Below are positions 9,435 to 17,770 of a stretch of DNA of 64,000 nt, piece by piece. Both the position numbers and the translations under genes were made by a program. The notes beneath the pieces were generated by a model. It was not told the origin of the DNA. It saw only the letters and a program-made list of their open reading frames with translations, and made no database searches. The stretch is taken from NCBI GenBank assembly GCA_902793295.1, contig CADBDA010000007.1, positions 59,553 to 123,552 of the forward strand. Direction: 5' to 3'. Within the stretch, counting starts at the first letter, position 1; each line of letters starts with the position of its first letter. Source of the DNA: an uncultured Bacteroidota bacterium. GTDB lineage: Bacteria > Bacteroidota > Bacteroidia > Bacteroidales > P3.

Positions 9435-10526
9435 CTACACATCTTCAACACCGACAAGAATACACATTCCTAAACAATTAGCATCAATGGTATGATATAC
9501 AACGTCTTCTGTTTTCAAACCTCCTTTGGTTTTGTTTTTTAATTCATCTCCACGATGCAAAATGCAAATTAGCCTCACTCCATCTTGAACATATTTTTTG
9601 TCAATCAAGTATTTTACCTCATGTTCTAAATCCTCATCAACAAGATGGTACAAAATGTCATCAACCCAGACACACTGTTTCCACCTATTCATAGATTCAA
9701 TTATCTGCATGTGATAATTTTTACAGATCTCCAGTTGCGAACTTTTAATTCTAATAGTTAAATCCTCATCAACAAAAACTCTCATTTTTCGTTCGACAAT
9801 AATTTCTTCATAAGCTCTTTGTTCGGTTTGAAAAATTGAAACATTTCTTGGCAGTTTGTTCATTTCATCATCTGTCCCACTCCAATGTGCCGTTAATTCA
9901 AAATCTTCAATATTTGAAGAGCAACCACTTATCAGACTGAACCCAGAGATATAACATGTGTTCTCTTTTACCAATTCGTTAACCAAATCATTGTGTACTC
10001 GTATCCATTGCTTGAATTGGGGTTCACTATATATTCTTTTTATCTCTGTCGAGGATTTTATGCATGGTATTCCTCCTATAGTATCATTACAAACATCAAA
10101 AATACTAAATTTGTTCAGTTCTTCAGAGACATACGTTGATAAAGCAAAATAAATACCGCTATCGAACAAATGTGGAACCTTTATTTGAAGGAATCTGGGT
10201 TTCAGAGAATCGCCAAGAGAAACATATTGAGCATCACCGATTAGTTTCAAAAAATCTGGATAAAAACAAATATAATTTTCTGTACCACAATATATCACAC
10301 TCTCAATAGTTAGTTTGTCTCTGAAGAAATCAATTATTTTATAAAACAGAGTCTCGAATGAAATTGTTTTTTTGCTACTATCAAAACCATCCATTCCTAA
10401 GTTTTTGTTATCAAAACAAACAACAACTGATTCTGGATTATATAACATCGCCTGATAGATTTTTTGACAATAATTCCATAAATCCTCAGCAGCATTGTAA
10501 CATATTATTCCTTGCTCGTAATTCAT
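9435..10526 (-). CDS. Unrecognised accessory protein
   Basis: 363 residues, AT-rich, no signal peptide and no membrane segment. I do not recognise a family. There are scattered Cys residues but no regular zinc motif. The C-terminal part has alternating strand/helix character (VRLICILHRGDELKNKTKGG). Its start codon overlaps the stop of the upstream lipoprotein gene by 4 bp (ATGA), so the two are translationally coupled and probably work together. Base composition unlike dnaK and island location suggest horizontal acquisition. Confidence 0.7.
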   Translation of the reverse strand: MNYEQGIICYNAAEDLWNYCQKIYQAMLYNPESVVVCFDNKNLGMDGFDSSKKTISFETLFYKIIDFFRDKLTIESVIYCGTENYICFYPDFLKLIGDAQYVSLGDSLKPRFLQIKVPHLFDSGIYFALSTYVSEELNKFSIFDVCNDTIGGIPCIKSSTEIKRIYSEPQFKQWIRVHNDLVNELVKENTCYISGFSLISGCSSNIEDFELTAHWSGTDDEMNKLPRNVSIFQTEQRAYEEIIVERKMRVFVDEDLTIRIKSSQLEICKNYHMQIIESMNRWKQCVWVDDILYHLVDEDLEHEVKYLIDKKYVQDGVRLICILHRGDELKNKTKGGLKTEDVVYHTIDANCLGMCILVGVEDV

Positions 10527-11242
10527 TGCATTTTATTTATTGCGTCTAAAATCATGTGGTGTTCTTCCCTCTTTCCATTAAGGAAATGAGAATAATCAAG
10601 TTCATGAGGTTGTCCGTCTTTAAACCAAAACACTTTTTCGACATATTCATAAGCAGATTCATACTCAATCAGTGTTATTGTCTTTTTATTTTTATCCACC
10701 CTATAATCGGTTCTGCATAAACTTTTCTCTATTTCGCGAGTGAAACTATTATCACAAAGTATTATAATATTGTCAACAATATCAAACACCAGGAAATTTT
10801 CACAATCTAAAATATCACTTGCACCTGTAGAGTTTGGAGACATACAAACAATTAATTCCTCCTCCCCATCAAAATCGATATCTTCAAAATATATAATATT
10901 GTTGCAATCCAGAAGTGGTTTGCCTAAATCTTTATGCGTGTTATGTAGTATTATTATATCTTTGTCAGTGTAATCATCTTTCCATATGCGTTCTAAGGAG
11001 ATAAGTTCAGAGAAATAATAATCCTCGGTTCTTCCATCTTTTTGCAGGTAAAGAACCATACTGAAGTAATTAGGACCGCCCTCAAAAGCCTGTCTGCAAT
11101 GCATCGAAACATCGTATCCATTTATTGGCTCATCGTATTTAAACCATACGTCAGCCAAAGGTTCAGATGTTTTGCACTTATCGGTATGGACACATGCGGA
11201 CATCAATAATATGCCAACAAACGAAAGAAAGATGTTTTTCAT
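10523..11242 (-). CDS. Unrecognised lipoprotein, paired with the next gene
   Basis: 239 residues with a lipoprotein signal (LLMSAC, Cys about 17). An acidic stretch DIDFDGEEELIV resembles the calcium-binding DxDxDGxxE loops seen in FG-GAP/VCBS-like secreted proteins, but there is only one copy. I cannot assign a function. It overlaps the cytoplasmic partner gene by 4 bp, giving a lipoprotein plus soluble protein pair that might be a sensor/effector or immunity arrangement; this is speculative. Confidence 0.7.
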   Translation of the reverse strand: MKNIFLSFVGILLMSACVHTDKCKTSEPLADVWFKYDEPINGYDVSMHCRQAFEGGPNYFSMVLYLQKDGRTEDYYFSELISLERIWKDDYTDKDIIILHNTHKDLGKPLLDCNNIIYFEDIDFDGEEELIVCMSPNSTGASDILDCENFLVFDIVDNIIILCDNSFTREIEKSLCRTDYRVDKNKKTITLIEYESAYEYVEKVFWFKDGQPHELDYSHFLNGKREEHHMILDAINKMQ

Positions 11243-11366
11243 TAGGTAATGACTATTAAAGTACCAAAAGGTAAAGATTTGAAATAGAGAACAAGCACTT
11301 CAAGCTCTATCTATTTTTTTCTATCTCTACGTTTTATGTCACCATCATTTTATCAATTTCACGCTG

Positions 11367-11395
11367 CAAAGATACACAAATAATCCAATTACAAA
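11367..11395 (-). promoter_or_regulatory. Promoter of the lipoprotein pair
   Basis: The reverse strand has TTTG (11392-11395), 17 bp, then TATCTTTG (11367-11374). The -7 box is excellent and the spacer is slightly short. The leader to the start at 11242 is about 120 nt. Confidence 0.6.
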
Positions 11396-11398
11396 TAA

Positions 11399-12526
11399 TT
11401 ATTCCAATTCCGCTTCGATTTCTTCGATGGTGGGGAGAGAGGAGCGGAGGTCGTTCGGAAGAGCCTGTCCGAGTTCATAGTCGGACACGCCTATTGGTTT
11501 GGCTATGTCCCGCAGCGCATACTCGGCTTTGATACGGTCTTTGGTGCGGCATAGCAACAGGCCAATGGTCTTGTTATCGCCCTCGCGGCAAAGAATATCA
11601 TCGACGGCAGAGCAGTAAAAGTTCAATTTGCCGATATATTCGGGCTTGAACTCCGTGTTCTTCAATTCAATCACCATATAGCGATGGAGGAAGGCGTTGT
11701 ACATCAGCATGTCGATATAATAGTCGTCGCCAGACACCTCGATATGGTACTGCCGCCCCATAAAAGCAAATCCTGCCCCCATCTCGACGAGGAATTTCTC
11801 GATGTGTTTTGTCAATCCAATCTCAATGTCACGTTCGTTATACTGGTCGGTGAAAGTCAGCATATCAAAGATATAAGGGTCTTTGAGCATGGACTTCACG
11901 TCATCAGATTCGACTGTGGGAAGTGTTGTGTCAAAATTGTTGGCAAGCGCACCGTGCTGGTTGTAGTAGTCGAGTTTGATAGTCTCGGCGAGATAACGGC
12001 GCGACCAATGGTTGACAACACACTGCGTCATATACCAGTAGCGGGCGCGGATGTCTTTGACCTGCTGGATGAGGAGAATATTATGTGACCAAGACAAGTG
12101 TTTGATTGGCAGCTCAAAGTTATACTTGGGTAATTGTGAAACCGGTGGTTTCATATTTGATTGTAATTGTGAAACCAGTGGTTTCGTATTTGTTTCCAAT
12201 TGCGCAACGGGTGGTTGCGTAATTGACTTCACCATAGTTAACTCCTTGTTATATTCCTCAAAAAACTGGATCATGAAACGACAGTTACGCGGAGAGAACC
12301 CCTTCACTTCTGGATACAGATTGTTAATGTCTGTCGCAAGTCGTTCTAAAGTGCCATTCCCCCAACCCTCAAGTTTTTGTGCCGAAGAGAGCATCTCACC
12401 AATGTCCCAATACATCCGCAAAAGTTCTTCATTGGCAGCATAAATGGCACGTTGCTGGGCTTGCGACACGCGCTGTTTCACCTGCCGCAGAAGTTGCGAA
12501 TAGTCAAAAGGTATCATCTGCGTCAT
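11399..12526 (-). CDS. DUF1016/YhcG-family PD-(D/E)XK nuclease
   Basis: 375 residues from MTQMIPFDYS. The N-terminal DUF1016 region shows YWDIGEML, a helical stretch with FSPRNCRFM, and WSHNILL. The C-terminal PDDEXK domain has DYYIDMLMYN and YMVIELKN, giving the D...ExK signature. Family members are putative nucleases found with restriction-modification and other defence genes. Between the domains is a low-complexity insert of three SQL/AQL-type short repeats with KPPVSQL and KPLVSQL. In-frame starts at 12628 and 12580 lie upstream of or inside the promoter and are rejected. Confidence 0.88.
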   Translation of the reverse strand: MTQMIPFDYSQLLRQVKQRVSQAQQRAIYAANEELLRMYWDIGEMLSSAQKLEGWGNGTLERLATDINNLYPEVKGFSPRNCRFMIQFFEEYNKELTMVKSITQPPVAQLETNTKPLVSQLQSNMKPPVSQLPKYNFELPIKHLSWSHNILLIQQVKDIRARYWYMTQCVVNHWSRRYLAETIKLDYYNQHGALANNFDTTLPTVESDDVKSMLKDPYIFDMLTFTDQYNERDIEIGLTKHIEKFLVEMGAGFAFMGRQYHIEVSGDDYYIDMLMYNAFLHRYMVIELKNTEFKPEYIGKLNFYCSAVDDILCREGDNKTIGLLLCRTKDRIKAEYALRDIAKPIGVSDYELGQALPNDLRSSLPTIEEIEAELE

Positions 12527-12555
12527 ATGCGAATCTCCTAGTATAAAAGCAAATG

Positions 12556-12586
12556 CAAAAGTACACTTTTTCTGCGACATGACAAA
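12556..12586 (-). promoter_or_regulatory. Promoter of the DUF1016 nuclease
   Basis: The reverse strand reads TTTG (12583-12586), exactly 19 bp, TACTTTTG (12556-12563). This fixes the start codon at 12526. Confidence 0.8.
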
Positions 12587-12624
12587 AATAAAGTTTTGAG
12601 ATTGCCACCAATATATGTATGAAT

Positions 12625-12675
12625 GCAAAGAGACTGCCGAAAGACCGTCGAAGGATCGCCGAAGGGTCGAGGGGT
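12625..12675. repeat. 11-bp CCGA-type repeats, locus 2
   Basis: Four imperfect 11-bp units (for example TCGCCGAAGGG, CCGTCGAAGGA), matching the tract at 9337-9378 in inverted orientation and the one at 52879-52925. Confidence 0.6.
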
Positions 12676-12856
12676 TAAGTATTGTAAATGAGCTTTTTGC
12701 GTTGTTTTGTGATGTTTGGTTGGTTTTTATTGATTTTCAATATGTTGCGACTATTTCAAAGAAAGCACAAAGAACCCACGAAGAAGGAGAGAAGAAGGAA
12801 GGGCGACGGAATCATAAAACAGCGACATCTGGTGTGCCCCGCGAACTTGATGAGCG

Positions 12857-12925
12857 AACGAGGTCATCTTTGTGGGCGGTTCCAGCCGTATTCCCGTCGT
12901 GCAGAAGAAGGTCGAAGAGCTGCTC
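12857..12925 (+). pseudogene. Diverged internal fragment of dnaK
   Basis: In one frame 23 codons read NEVIFVGGSSRIPVVQKKV then EELL, corresponding to DnaK residues 329-351 ([19 protein letters not shown] then EEFF). Several third-position and a few amino-acid changes show it is an older or foreign copy, not a recent duplication. No dnaK coding is recognisable on either side. It sits between the 11-bp repeats and the second 22-23 bp tandem array. The rest of 12629-12856 holds nothing else I recognise. Confidence 0.8.
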
Positions 12926-12935
12926 ACATTCTTTC

Positions 12936-13030
12936 AGTGGCCAACTGACACGACGAAATGTGGCCAACTGCCACAATGAAAAATATCCAACTGACACAAT
13001 AAAATTTAGCCAACTGACACAATAAGACAA
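12936..13030 (+). repeat. Tandem 22-23 bp repeats (GGCCAACTGACACAATAA type), array 2
   Basis: Four imperfect units of GGCCAACTGACACAATRA plus AT-rich spacer lie immediately upstream of the DUF4143 ATPase gene. They are homologous in sequence and period to the array at 7885-7985 in front of the Fic gene. Confidence 0.8.
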
Positions 13031-13070
13031 AAATTATTACGTTATAGATGCTGTAAATAATTGAAATGTT

Positions 13071-14342
13071 ATGCAGTACAAGAATAGAATCGCCGACAAA
13101 CTGTTACAAGAAAGCCTTGAGGCTTCGGGTGCCGTACTGATACAGGGACCCAAATGGTGCGGTAAAACAACTACAGCCGAGCAAATTGCAAGTAGCAGGA
13201 TTTATATGAATGACCCAGAAGATATGGAGGAAAATATAATCCTCGCGTCTACGGCCGCACGTAGACTCCTTGCAGGTTCAACGCCACGACTGATTGATGA
13301 GTGGCAACTTGCTCCACAGTTGTGGGACGCTATCAGGTTCGAAGTCGACCATAGAGAACAGCACACGGGGCAGTTTATTCTTACCGGCTCGGCGGTTCCG
13401 CCCGGTCGTGAAAAGATAAGACATAGCGGTACTGGTCGTTTTTCTTGGCTCACAATGAGAACAATGTCGCTGTGGGAATCTGGAGACTCAACAGGAGAAG
13501 TATCTCTGCAATCCATTTTTGCAGGAGAAGAGCCTGTCGGTGGTGAAAAAAAGATGGACATAGAACATCTTGCATATCTGATTTGTCGAGGAGGATGGCC
13601 CGAGGCGTTGGAGATGACAGAGAAAGCTGCTTTGCGGCAATCCTATAATTATGTAGACGCAGTTGCCCAAAGTGATATGTCCCGAGTGGACGGTGTCGCA
13701 CGAGACGCCAATTCTGTTATGCGATTATTACGGAGTTATGCCAGACACCAAGGTGGTCAAGCAACGGCAAGAATGTTACAGACCGACATGATGGCCAATG
13801 ACGGCGGAATGAGTGAAGGAACAATACTGGCTTATCTAAAAGCATTGAACATGATATTCGTTACGGAAGATATGCCTGCTTGGAATCCCAACCTACGGAG
13901 TAAGACCGCAATAAGGACCTCCGACACAAGATATTTTACAGACCCCTCCATAGCAACTGCTGCTCTTGGCCTCGGTCCTGACGACTTGCTTTCGGACCTG
14001 AAAACAATGGGGCTCTTGTTTGAGACCATGGCGGTTAGGGATTTGCGTGTCTATGCCGACGCCCTTGATGGCCATGTGTACCACTACCGGGACAAAAATG
14101 GCTTGGAATGCGATGCCGTGATACATCTACGGAATGGCAAATATGGATTGGTGGAGATAAAACTGGGTGGCGAGAAGCTGATTGACGAAGGAGCCTATAA
14201 TCTATGCAAGCTGGAGAAGAAGATCGACACCGAGCGTATGAAAGCTCCGGCTTTCAAGATGGTCCTTGTCGGAGTAGGAAAATATGCCTATCGTCGAGAT
14301 GACGGAGTATTGGTTGTTCCAATAGGCTGTCTGAAAGACTAA
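13071..14342 (+). CDS. AAA ATPase with DUF4143 (ATP-binding protein)
   Basis: 423 residues. The N-terminal AAA domain has Walker A GPKWCGKTT (26-34), a Walker B-like LIDEWQ (74-79) and a sensor region ILTGSAVPP. A winged-helix region follows, then the DUF4143 C-terminal domain with the nuclease-like fold signature ECDAVIHL and YGLVEIKLG. Members are widespread stand-alone ATPases of unclear function and frequently occur in mobile or multi-copy contexts. The gene is preceded by the tandem repeat array and followed within 10 bp by the second copy of the dnaK tail. Confidence 0.88.
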   Translation: MQYKNRIADKLLQESLEASGAVLIQGPKWCGKTTTAEQIASSRIYMNDPEDMEENIILASTAARRLLAGSTPRLIDEWQLAPQLWDAIRFEVDHREQHTGQFILTGSAVPPGREKIRHSGTGRFSWLTMRTMSLWESGDSTGEVSLQSIFAGEEPVGGEKKMDIEHLAYLICRGGWPEALEMTEKAALRQSYNYVDAVAQSDMSRVDGVARDANSVMRLLRSYARHQGGQATARMLQTDMMANDGGMSEGTILAYLKALNMIFVTEDMPAWNPNLRSKTAIRTSDTRYFTDPSIATAALGLGPDDLLSDLKTMGLLFETMAVRDLRVYADALDGHVYHYRDKNGLECDAVIHLRNGKYGLVEIKLGGEKLIDEGAYNLCKLEKKIDTERMKAPAFKMVLVGVGKYAYRRDDGVLVVPIGCLKD

Positions 14343-14350
14343 TTTGCAAT

Positions 14351-14396
14351 CCCCAACGACAACGTCACAGACGTCGACTACGAGGAGGTGAAGTAA
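14351..14396 (+). repeat. Second copy of the dnaK 3' end
   Basis: 46 bp identical to dnaK 7654-7699 except one base. It encodes the end of [14 protein letters not shown] and the stop in frame. No upstream dnaK sequence is attached: the ATPase gene ends 9 bp before. Confidence 0.92.
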
Positions 14397-14418
14397 TTCG
14401 CTGAAATACACTAAATAG

Positions 14419-14455
14419 AAACGGGTGCTGGATGGTTTTCAGCACCCGTTTTTTA
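14419..14455 (+). terminator. Intrinsic terminator after the dnaK-tail copy
   Basis: Stem AAACGGGTGCTG / CAGCACCCGTTT with a 9-nt loop and T-run. In 14456-14845 I see no supportable gene; both candidate ORFs there have no recognisable features. Confidence 0.85.
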
Positions 14456-14845
14456 TTGCTTTCTGGACTGGATGTCTCAGGAAAACCAAGCATTTGTGTG
14501 GTACAATGGACAAAGTTGTATCACACTTTTTCATTTTTGGGAAACTGGATTTGCCCGAAGAAATGTCGGGAAGTTTGTACCATATTTGTACCGGAATATC
14601 TTTAACGACAAAGTGAAATATCTTGAAGTTAAAATATTGACAATCATCCAATGGGGAAAAGCAAACTACAAATACCAAAGGTCGGCGGAGATTATTGAGA
14701 GATATCACGACAGTGATGAGTTCAGAAAAACGAGGAGATTGAGTGGCAGTGTCGTTATTGACACTTAACAAAAGCTGTGCTGTTTGGTGCTTTCTCAGAG
14801 ATGGCAGATAATGGAAAGACCAATTCAACCATATCCAATTCAAAC

Positions 14846-15451
14846 TTATATATTTATTTCCAATAATTGAGGAGAATATTGGATGTCATATTTCCAATCA
14901 GTAAGACCAGCATTACAGAAAGTTGTCCCTTTCCAACCAATTGTTCCGTAAGCAGAATGAACGTGTCCAAAAAGGTGCATTCTTGGCTTTATATTGGAAA
15001 CCTTGTCCAGTAGGATGGAACTGCCATAGTGTATGTGGTCGTCGATGCTATCCAAAATGCCAAGCGGAGGACGATGGGTTATTAAAATATCAGTGTTGTC
15101 TGGTATTTGTTCGTAGTGTTCTACCTCTTTCAATTCCTCTCCATCGAATACAGCAAACATCGGAGCCCCATAGAATGATATTCCGCCAATAGTGATACCC
15201 CTATCGGAAAGATAATGCACGTCATCAGGCAGGCCCTCCAATGAGGCGTCCAACATACAGTCGTCGTGGTTGCCGGCGATGAATAATTTGTGTTTATAGG
15301 GTAAATCACAGAGCCATTCAATGAAATCAAGGGCCTCCATATCACCGCCAGACAGTGTAAAATCGCCACTATGCACCAGTATGTCAGCGGATGGCATATC
15401 GGTGAGTTCTCTATGTTTGCCGTGTGTGTCGGATAGATGGAGAATCTTCAT
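14846..15451 (-). CDS. Calcineurin-like metallophosphoesterase
   Basis: 201 residues with the full metal-binding set: LSDTHG (D8, H10), HSGDF (D30), GNHDD (N61, H62), THRPP and FGHVHS. The short single-domain form resembles small phosphodiesterases. It may hydrolyse phosphodiesters in nucleic acids or cyclic nucleotides. It is the last gene of the ten-gene minus-strand run and its start overlaps the stop of the MBL gene by 4 bp, so the two hydrolases are coupled and form the constant downstream part of the cassette locus. Confidence 0.9.
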   Translation of the reverse strand: MKILHLSDTHGKHRELTDMPSADILVHSGDFTLSGGDMEALDFIEWLCDLPYKHKLFIAGNHDDCMLDASLEGLPDDVHYLSDRGITIGGISFYGAPMFAVFDGEELKEVEHYEQIPDNTDILITHRPPLGILDSIDDHIHYGSSILLDKVSNIKPRMHLFGHVHSAYGTIGWKGTTFCNAGLTDWKYDIQYSPQLLEINI

Positions 15452-16734
15452 TTAACGACGATTTTCACATCCTCAATTGAAGTGCTTTTTGTAATCACCT
15501 TGCTTTTCAGTTCCTCTGACAAGTTGAGTTCTCGAAAGTCACTTTGTGCTTCACGGTGAATAGGGATAATGGCCAGTTGGGGATTCACCTTTTTGCACAC
15601 CATCTCCAGTGTCTCACGCGAAGCGTGACCAGAAGTGTGAAGATACTCGAAATGCCAGTCGTATGTGTGGATAAAGTCGTAGGTACTCTGCATAAAAGCC
15701 GAGTGCTTGGGGTCGATATAACCTTTGAATTGTGAATATACCAAGCAGCATTGTTCTTTGTCCAGCAAAGGCATCATCTCATCGAGACTCTTTTTGATGT
15801 TTCGATTGTTCCTAACAAGCATCGTGAAACCACGCTTGCAGTCCTTATCCAGTACATAGTTCCAGTCTTTACGGAAATAGTGTTTTCTATTATACTGGTA
15901 ACGGAAGTATCTTCCTTGTCCCAATTCTTCTTCAAAAGCTTCAAGCACTTTATATTGGTATCCGTCCACTAACATCCGTCGGCCTCTCACGGTGTCTGTG
16001 GCGTGGTTGATGGATGATATACGGTCGGCATCTTGGGTAGTACACATAAAGAAGACGTACTTGTATTTTCTCATCAGGTCGGTGGCTTGTTCATACAACT
16101 GCTCTTCAGAAATCATCCTGCCATCGTCACGACCCAACATAGTACCTTCTGTAATAAGTACGTCAATGTGGCGAGGGGTAATATACTTTTGGATAGTAGG
16201 TTCCAGACCTTTGCCACGATAGCCGTGGTCACGGAAGTCTCCTGTGTGCAACACGGAATGTCCGTCACACTCAATCACAAACATATAAGCATCAGGGGAG
16301 GAATGGCTGACATAGTAGGGAGTAACTACAATATCACCGACCTTCACAGGTTTGGCGGCTTCATAGGTGATAAAGCCCTCAATAGCTTTTTTACTGGCTC
16401 TCAATTCTGGGGTTGGGTGATAGTAGAGAATGTTCCCACGTTGAAGCAGCAGCAGTTTCTTCGAGAGTTTTCCAATATACTGTGGAATTTCTTTTTCTGC
16501 CACATAAGACTCAAATCCAACGTGGTCGCCGTGGGAATGGGTGTAGAAAATGGCATCCACACCATCGAGGATTGGGTCGATGTTCTCGGCTTTCTCCAAA
16601 GGGTCGTTGTCTCGGTTCTCTCCCTCTGGTAGATTGTGGCCGAGGTCAATCAGTATTTTTGAGCCCTTGGCGGATGCAATCTCCGTGATGCACCCGCCAA
16701 TCTGGTTGATTCCACGATGGATGGTGATTGTCAT
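15448..16734 (-). CDS. MBL-fold nuclease, RNase J-like
   Basis: 428 residues. The metallo-beta-lactamase core has THSHGDH (65-71), VLHTGDFRDH and, near the C-terminus, LHTSGHASRETLE with a final IPIHREA. This order is that of RNase J/beta-CASP-type metallo-hydrolases, which cut RNA or DNA. Its start (MTITIHRGINQIGGCI) overlaps the stop of the preceding nuclease-like gene by 4 bp. The first 49 bp of this gene recur at 17720-17768 and 18966-19014, each time directly after another PD-(D/E)XK gene, which shows repeated recombination at its start codon. Confidence 0.88.
   Translation of the reverse strand: MTITIHRGINQIGGCITEIASAKGSKILIDLGHNLPEGENRDNDPLEKAENIDPILDGVDAIFYTHSHGDHVGFESYVAEKEIPQYIGKLSKKLLLLQRGNILYYHPTPELRASKKAIEGFITYEAAKPVKVGDIVVTPYYVSHSSPDAYMFVIECDGHSVLHTGDFRDHGYRGKGLEPTIQKYITPRHIDVLITEGTMLGRDDGRMISEEQLYEQATDLMRKYKYVFFMCTTQDADRISSINHATDTVRGRRMLVDGYQYKVLEAFEEELGQGRYFRYQYNRKHYFRKDWNYVLDKDCKRGFTMLVRNNRNIKKSLDEMMPLLDKEQCCLVYSQFKGYIDPKHSAFMQSTYDFIHTYDWHFEYLHTSGHASRETLEMVCKKVNPQLAIIPIHREAQSDFRELNLSEELKSKVITKSTSIEDVKIVVK
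16686..16734 (-). repeat. MBL 5'-end repeat, copy 1 (intact gene)
   Basis: The first 49 bp of the intact MBL gene. The two partial copies upstream differ at 4 (17720) and 3 (18966) positions. Confidence 0.93.
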
Positions 16735-17693
16735 TTGCCGAATTGATTGTATGAAAGTATGGCTTTGTCAATATTCGATTTAACACCGTGTGCTTCCAAT
16801 AATTTCTTTATGTCGGCCAATCGTTTCACCCTTCCTGGGTGCTTTGGTTTCCTGTAATATTCTGAATCATCGATAAAGAGATGCACATAATCGGACAATC
16901 CTTCAATTTTACGTCCTCTAAAACGTAGAGGTAATACGTGAATCTTATTCATAATTTCCAGAACCTTCCGGTAATAATCTACAACCATTAAGTTATTGCC
17001 ATTCTTCAGTTGTGAAACATCGTTTATGAATGTAGCATAGTTGCCCATCTGAACAAGTATCTCAGAATCCTCAAGATTGCCACTTCTCAATCGGGAATCA
17101 CCTATCAGTTTTAACTCCTCAAATTGAATTAAGTTGTCCTTTGTCAACGAAATCAAGTCAATTCTAATGTCAGTGCCATCGTCCAATCTGACAGCAAATT
17201 CTGTATCTATGTATTCGCCTGTCAGATACATCTTGGCTTGTACTGCCTTTTCACTGAAAGCATCTTTGTAGTTGACAAATTCACCTTGTGGAATATCTGT
17301 TTCCGCTAAATTAGATTTGAATTTACTGTTGCCAGCTATCCTTTTTTTGATAAGTGCAAGTCTGCAAACAAGTTCTTCCGGAGACAATGACTTTACATTA
17401 CCGTATTTTGTTCCCAGCAAGGTTGCAATAGGTTTTTCCACACCCAGATAGTGGTTGTGTATTTCGGCAGTTATCTTTTCCCCATTATGTTCAAGACTCA
17501 TTACCGAGGCACCCCTATAATAGACGTTGATTCGGTTGTACTTACGGATGTTTACATACAAATCTTTGTCCTCTCGAATCATTTTCCACCACAGTGGGTC
17601 TTTTGCTAGTTCTTCAAAGAGGGGATTATTGGGGTCTAATACCTCTGGCTGAAAATAGTCTTTAAGACTTTTGGGGTTAGTTTGTTTTGCCAT
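16731..17693 (-). CDS. PD-(D/E)XK nuclease-like protein, cassette B
   Basis: 320 residues from MAKQTNPKSL. The frame extends upstream to 17768, but those 25 residues (MQITIHRGINQID...) are a copy of the MBL start and not part of this protein. An N-terminal strand region has INVYYRGASVMSL, similar to INIYYRGGNLLRL in cassette D. The putative active site is E165, RIDLI with D179, and FEELKL with E193-x-K195. It is probably a nuclease or nucleic-acid-binding effector. The target is unknown. Confidence 0.78.
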   Translation of the reverse strand: MAKQTNPKSLKDYFQPEVLDPNNPLFEELAKDPLWWKMIREDKDLYVNIRKYNRINVYYRGASVMSLEHNGEKITAEIHNHYLGVEKPIATLLGTKYGNVKSLSPEELVCRLALIKKRIAGNSKFKSNLAETDIPQGEFVNYKDAFSEKAVQAKMYLTGEYIDTEFAVRLDDGTDIRIDLISLTKDNLIQFEELKLIGDSRLRSGNLEDSEILVQMGNYATFINDVSQLKNGNNLMVVDYYRKVLEIMNKIHVLPLRFRGRKIEGLSDYVHLFIDDSEYYRKPKHPGRVKRLADIKKLLEAHGVKSNIDKAILSYNQFGK

Positions 17694-17719
17694 ATTATTA
17701 TGTTTTATTCGGTTTTCTT

Positions 17720-17768
17720 TGATGCACTCGTCAATCTGGTTGATTCCACGATGGATGGTGATTTGCAT
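17720..17768 (-). repeat. MBL 5'-end repeat, copy 2 (remnant)
   Basis: 49 bp starting with ATG, 45/49 identical to the start of the MBL gene. It lies 2 bp after the stop of cassette C and runs in frame into the cassette B gene. Confidence 0.93.
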
Positions 17769-17770
17769 TA

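Noticed and set aside
14456..14845. Two ORFs (98 codons plus, 134 codons minus) after the second dnaK tail
   Set aside because: Neither has recognisable features, promoter or plausible neighbours; probably non-coding or decayed sequence.
17694..17768. First 25 residues of the cassette B frame as protein
   Set aside because: They are a copy of the MBL gene start and not related to the N-termini of cassettes C and D.
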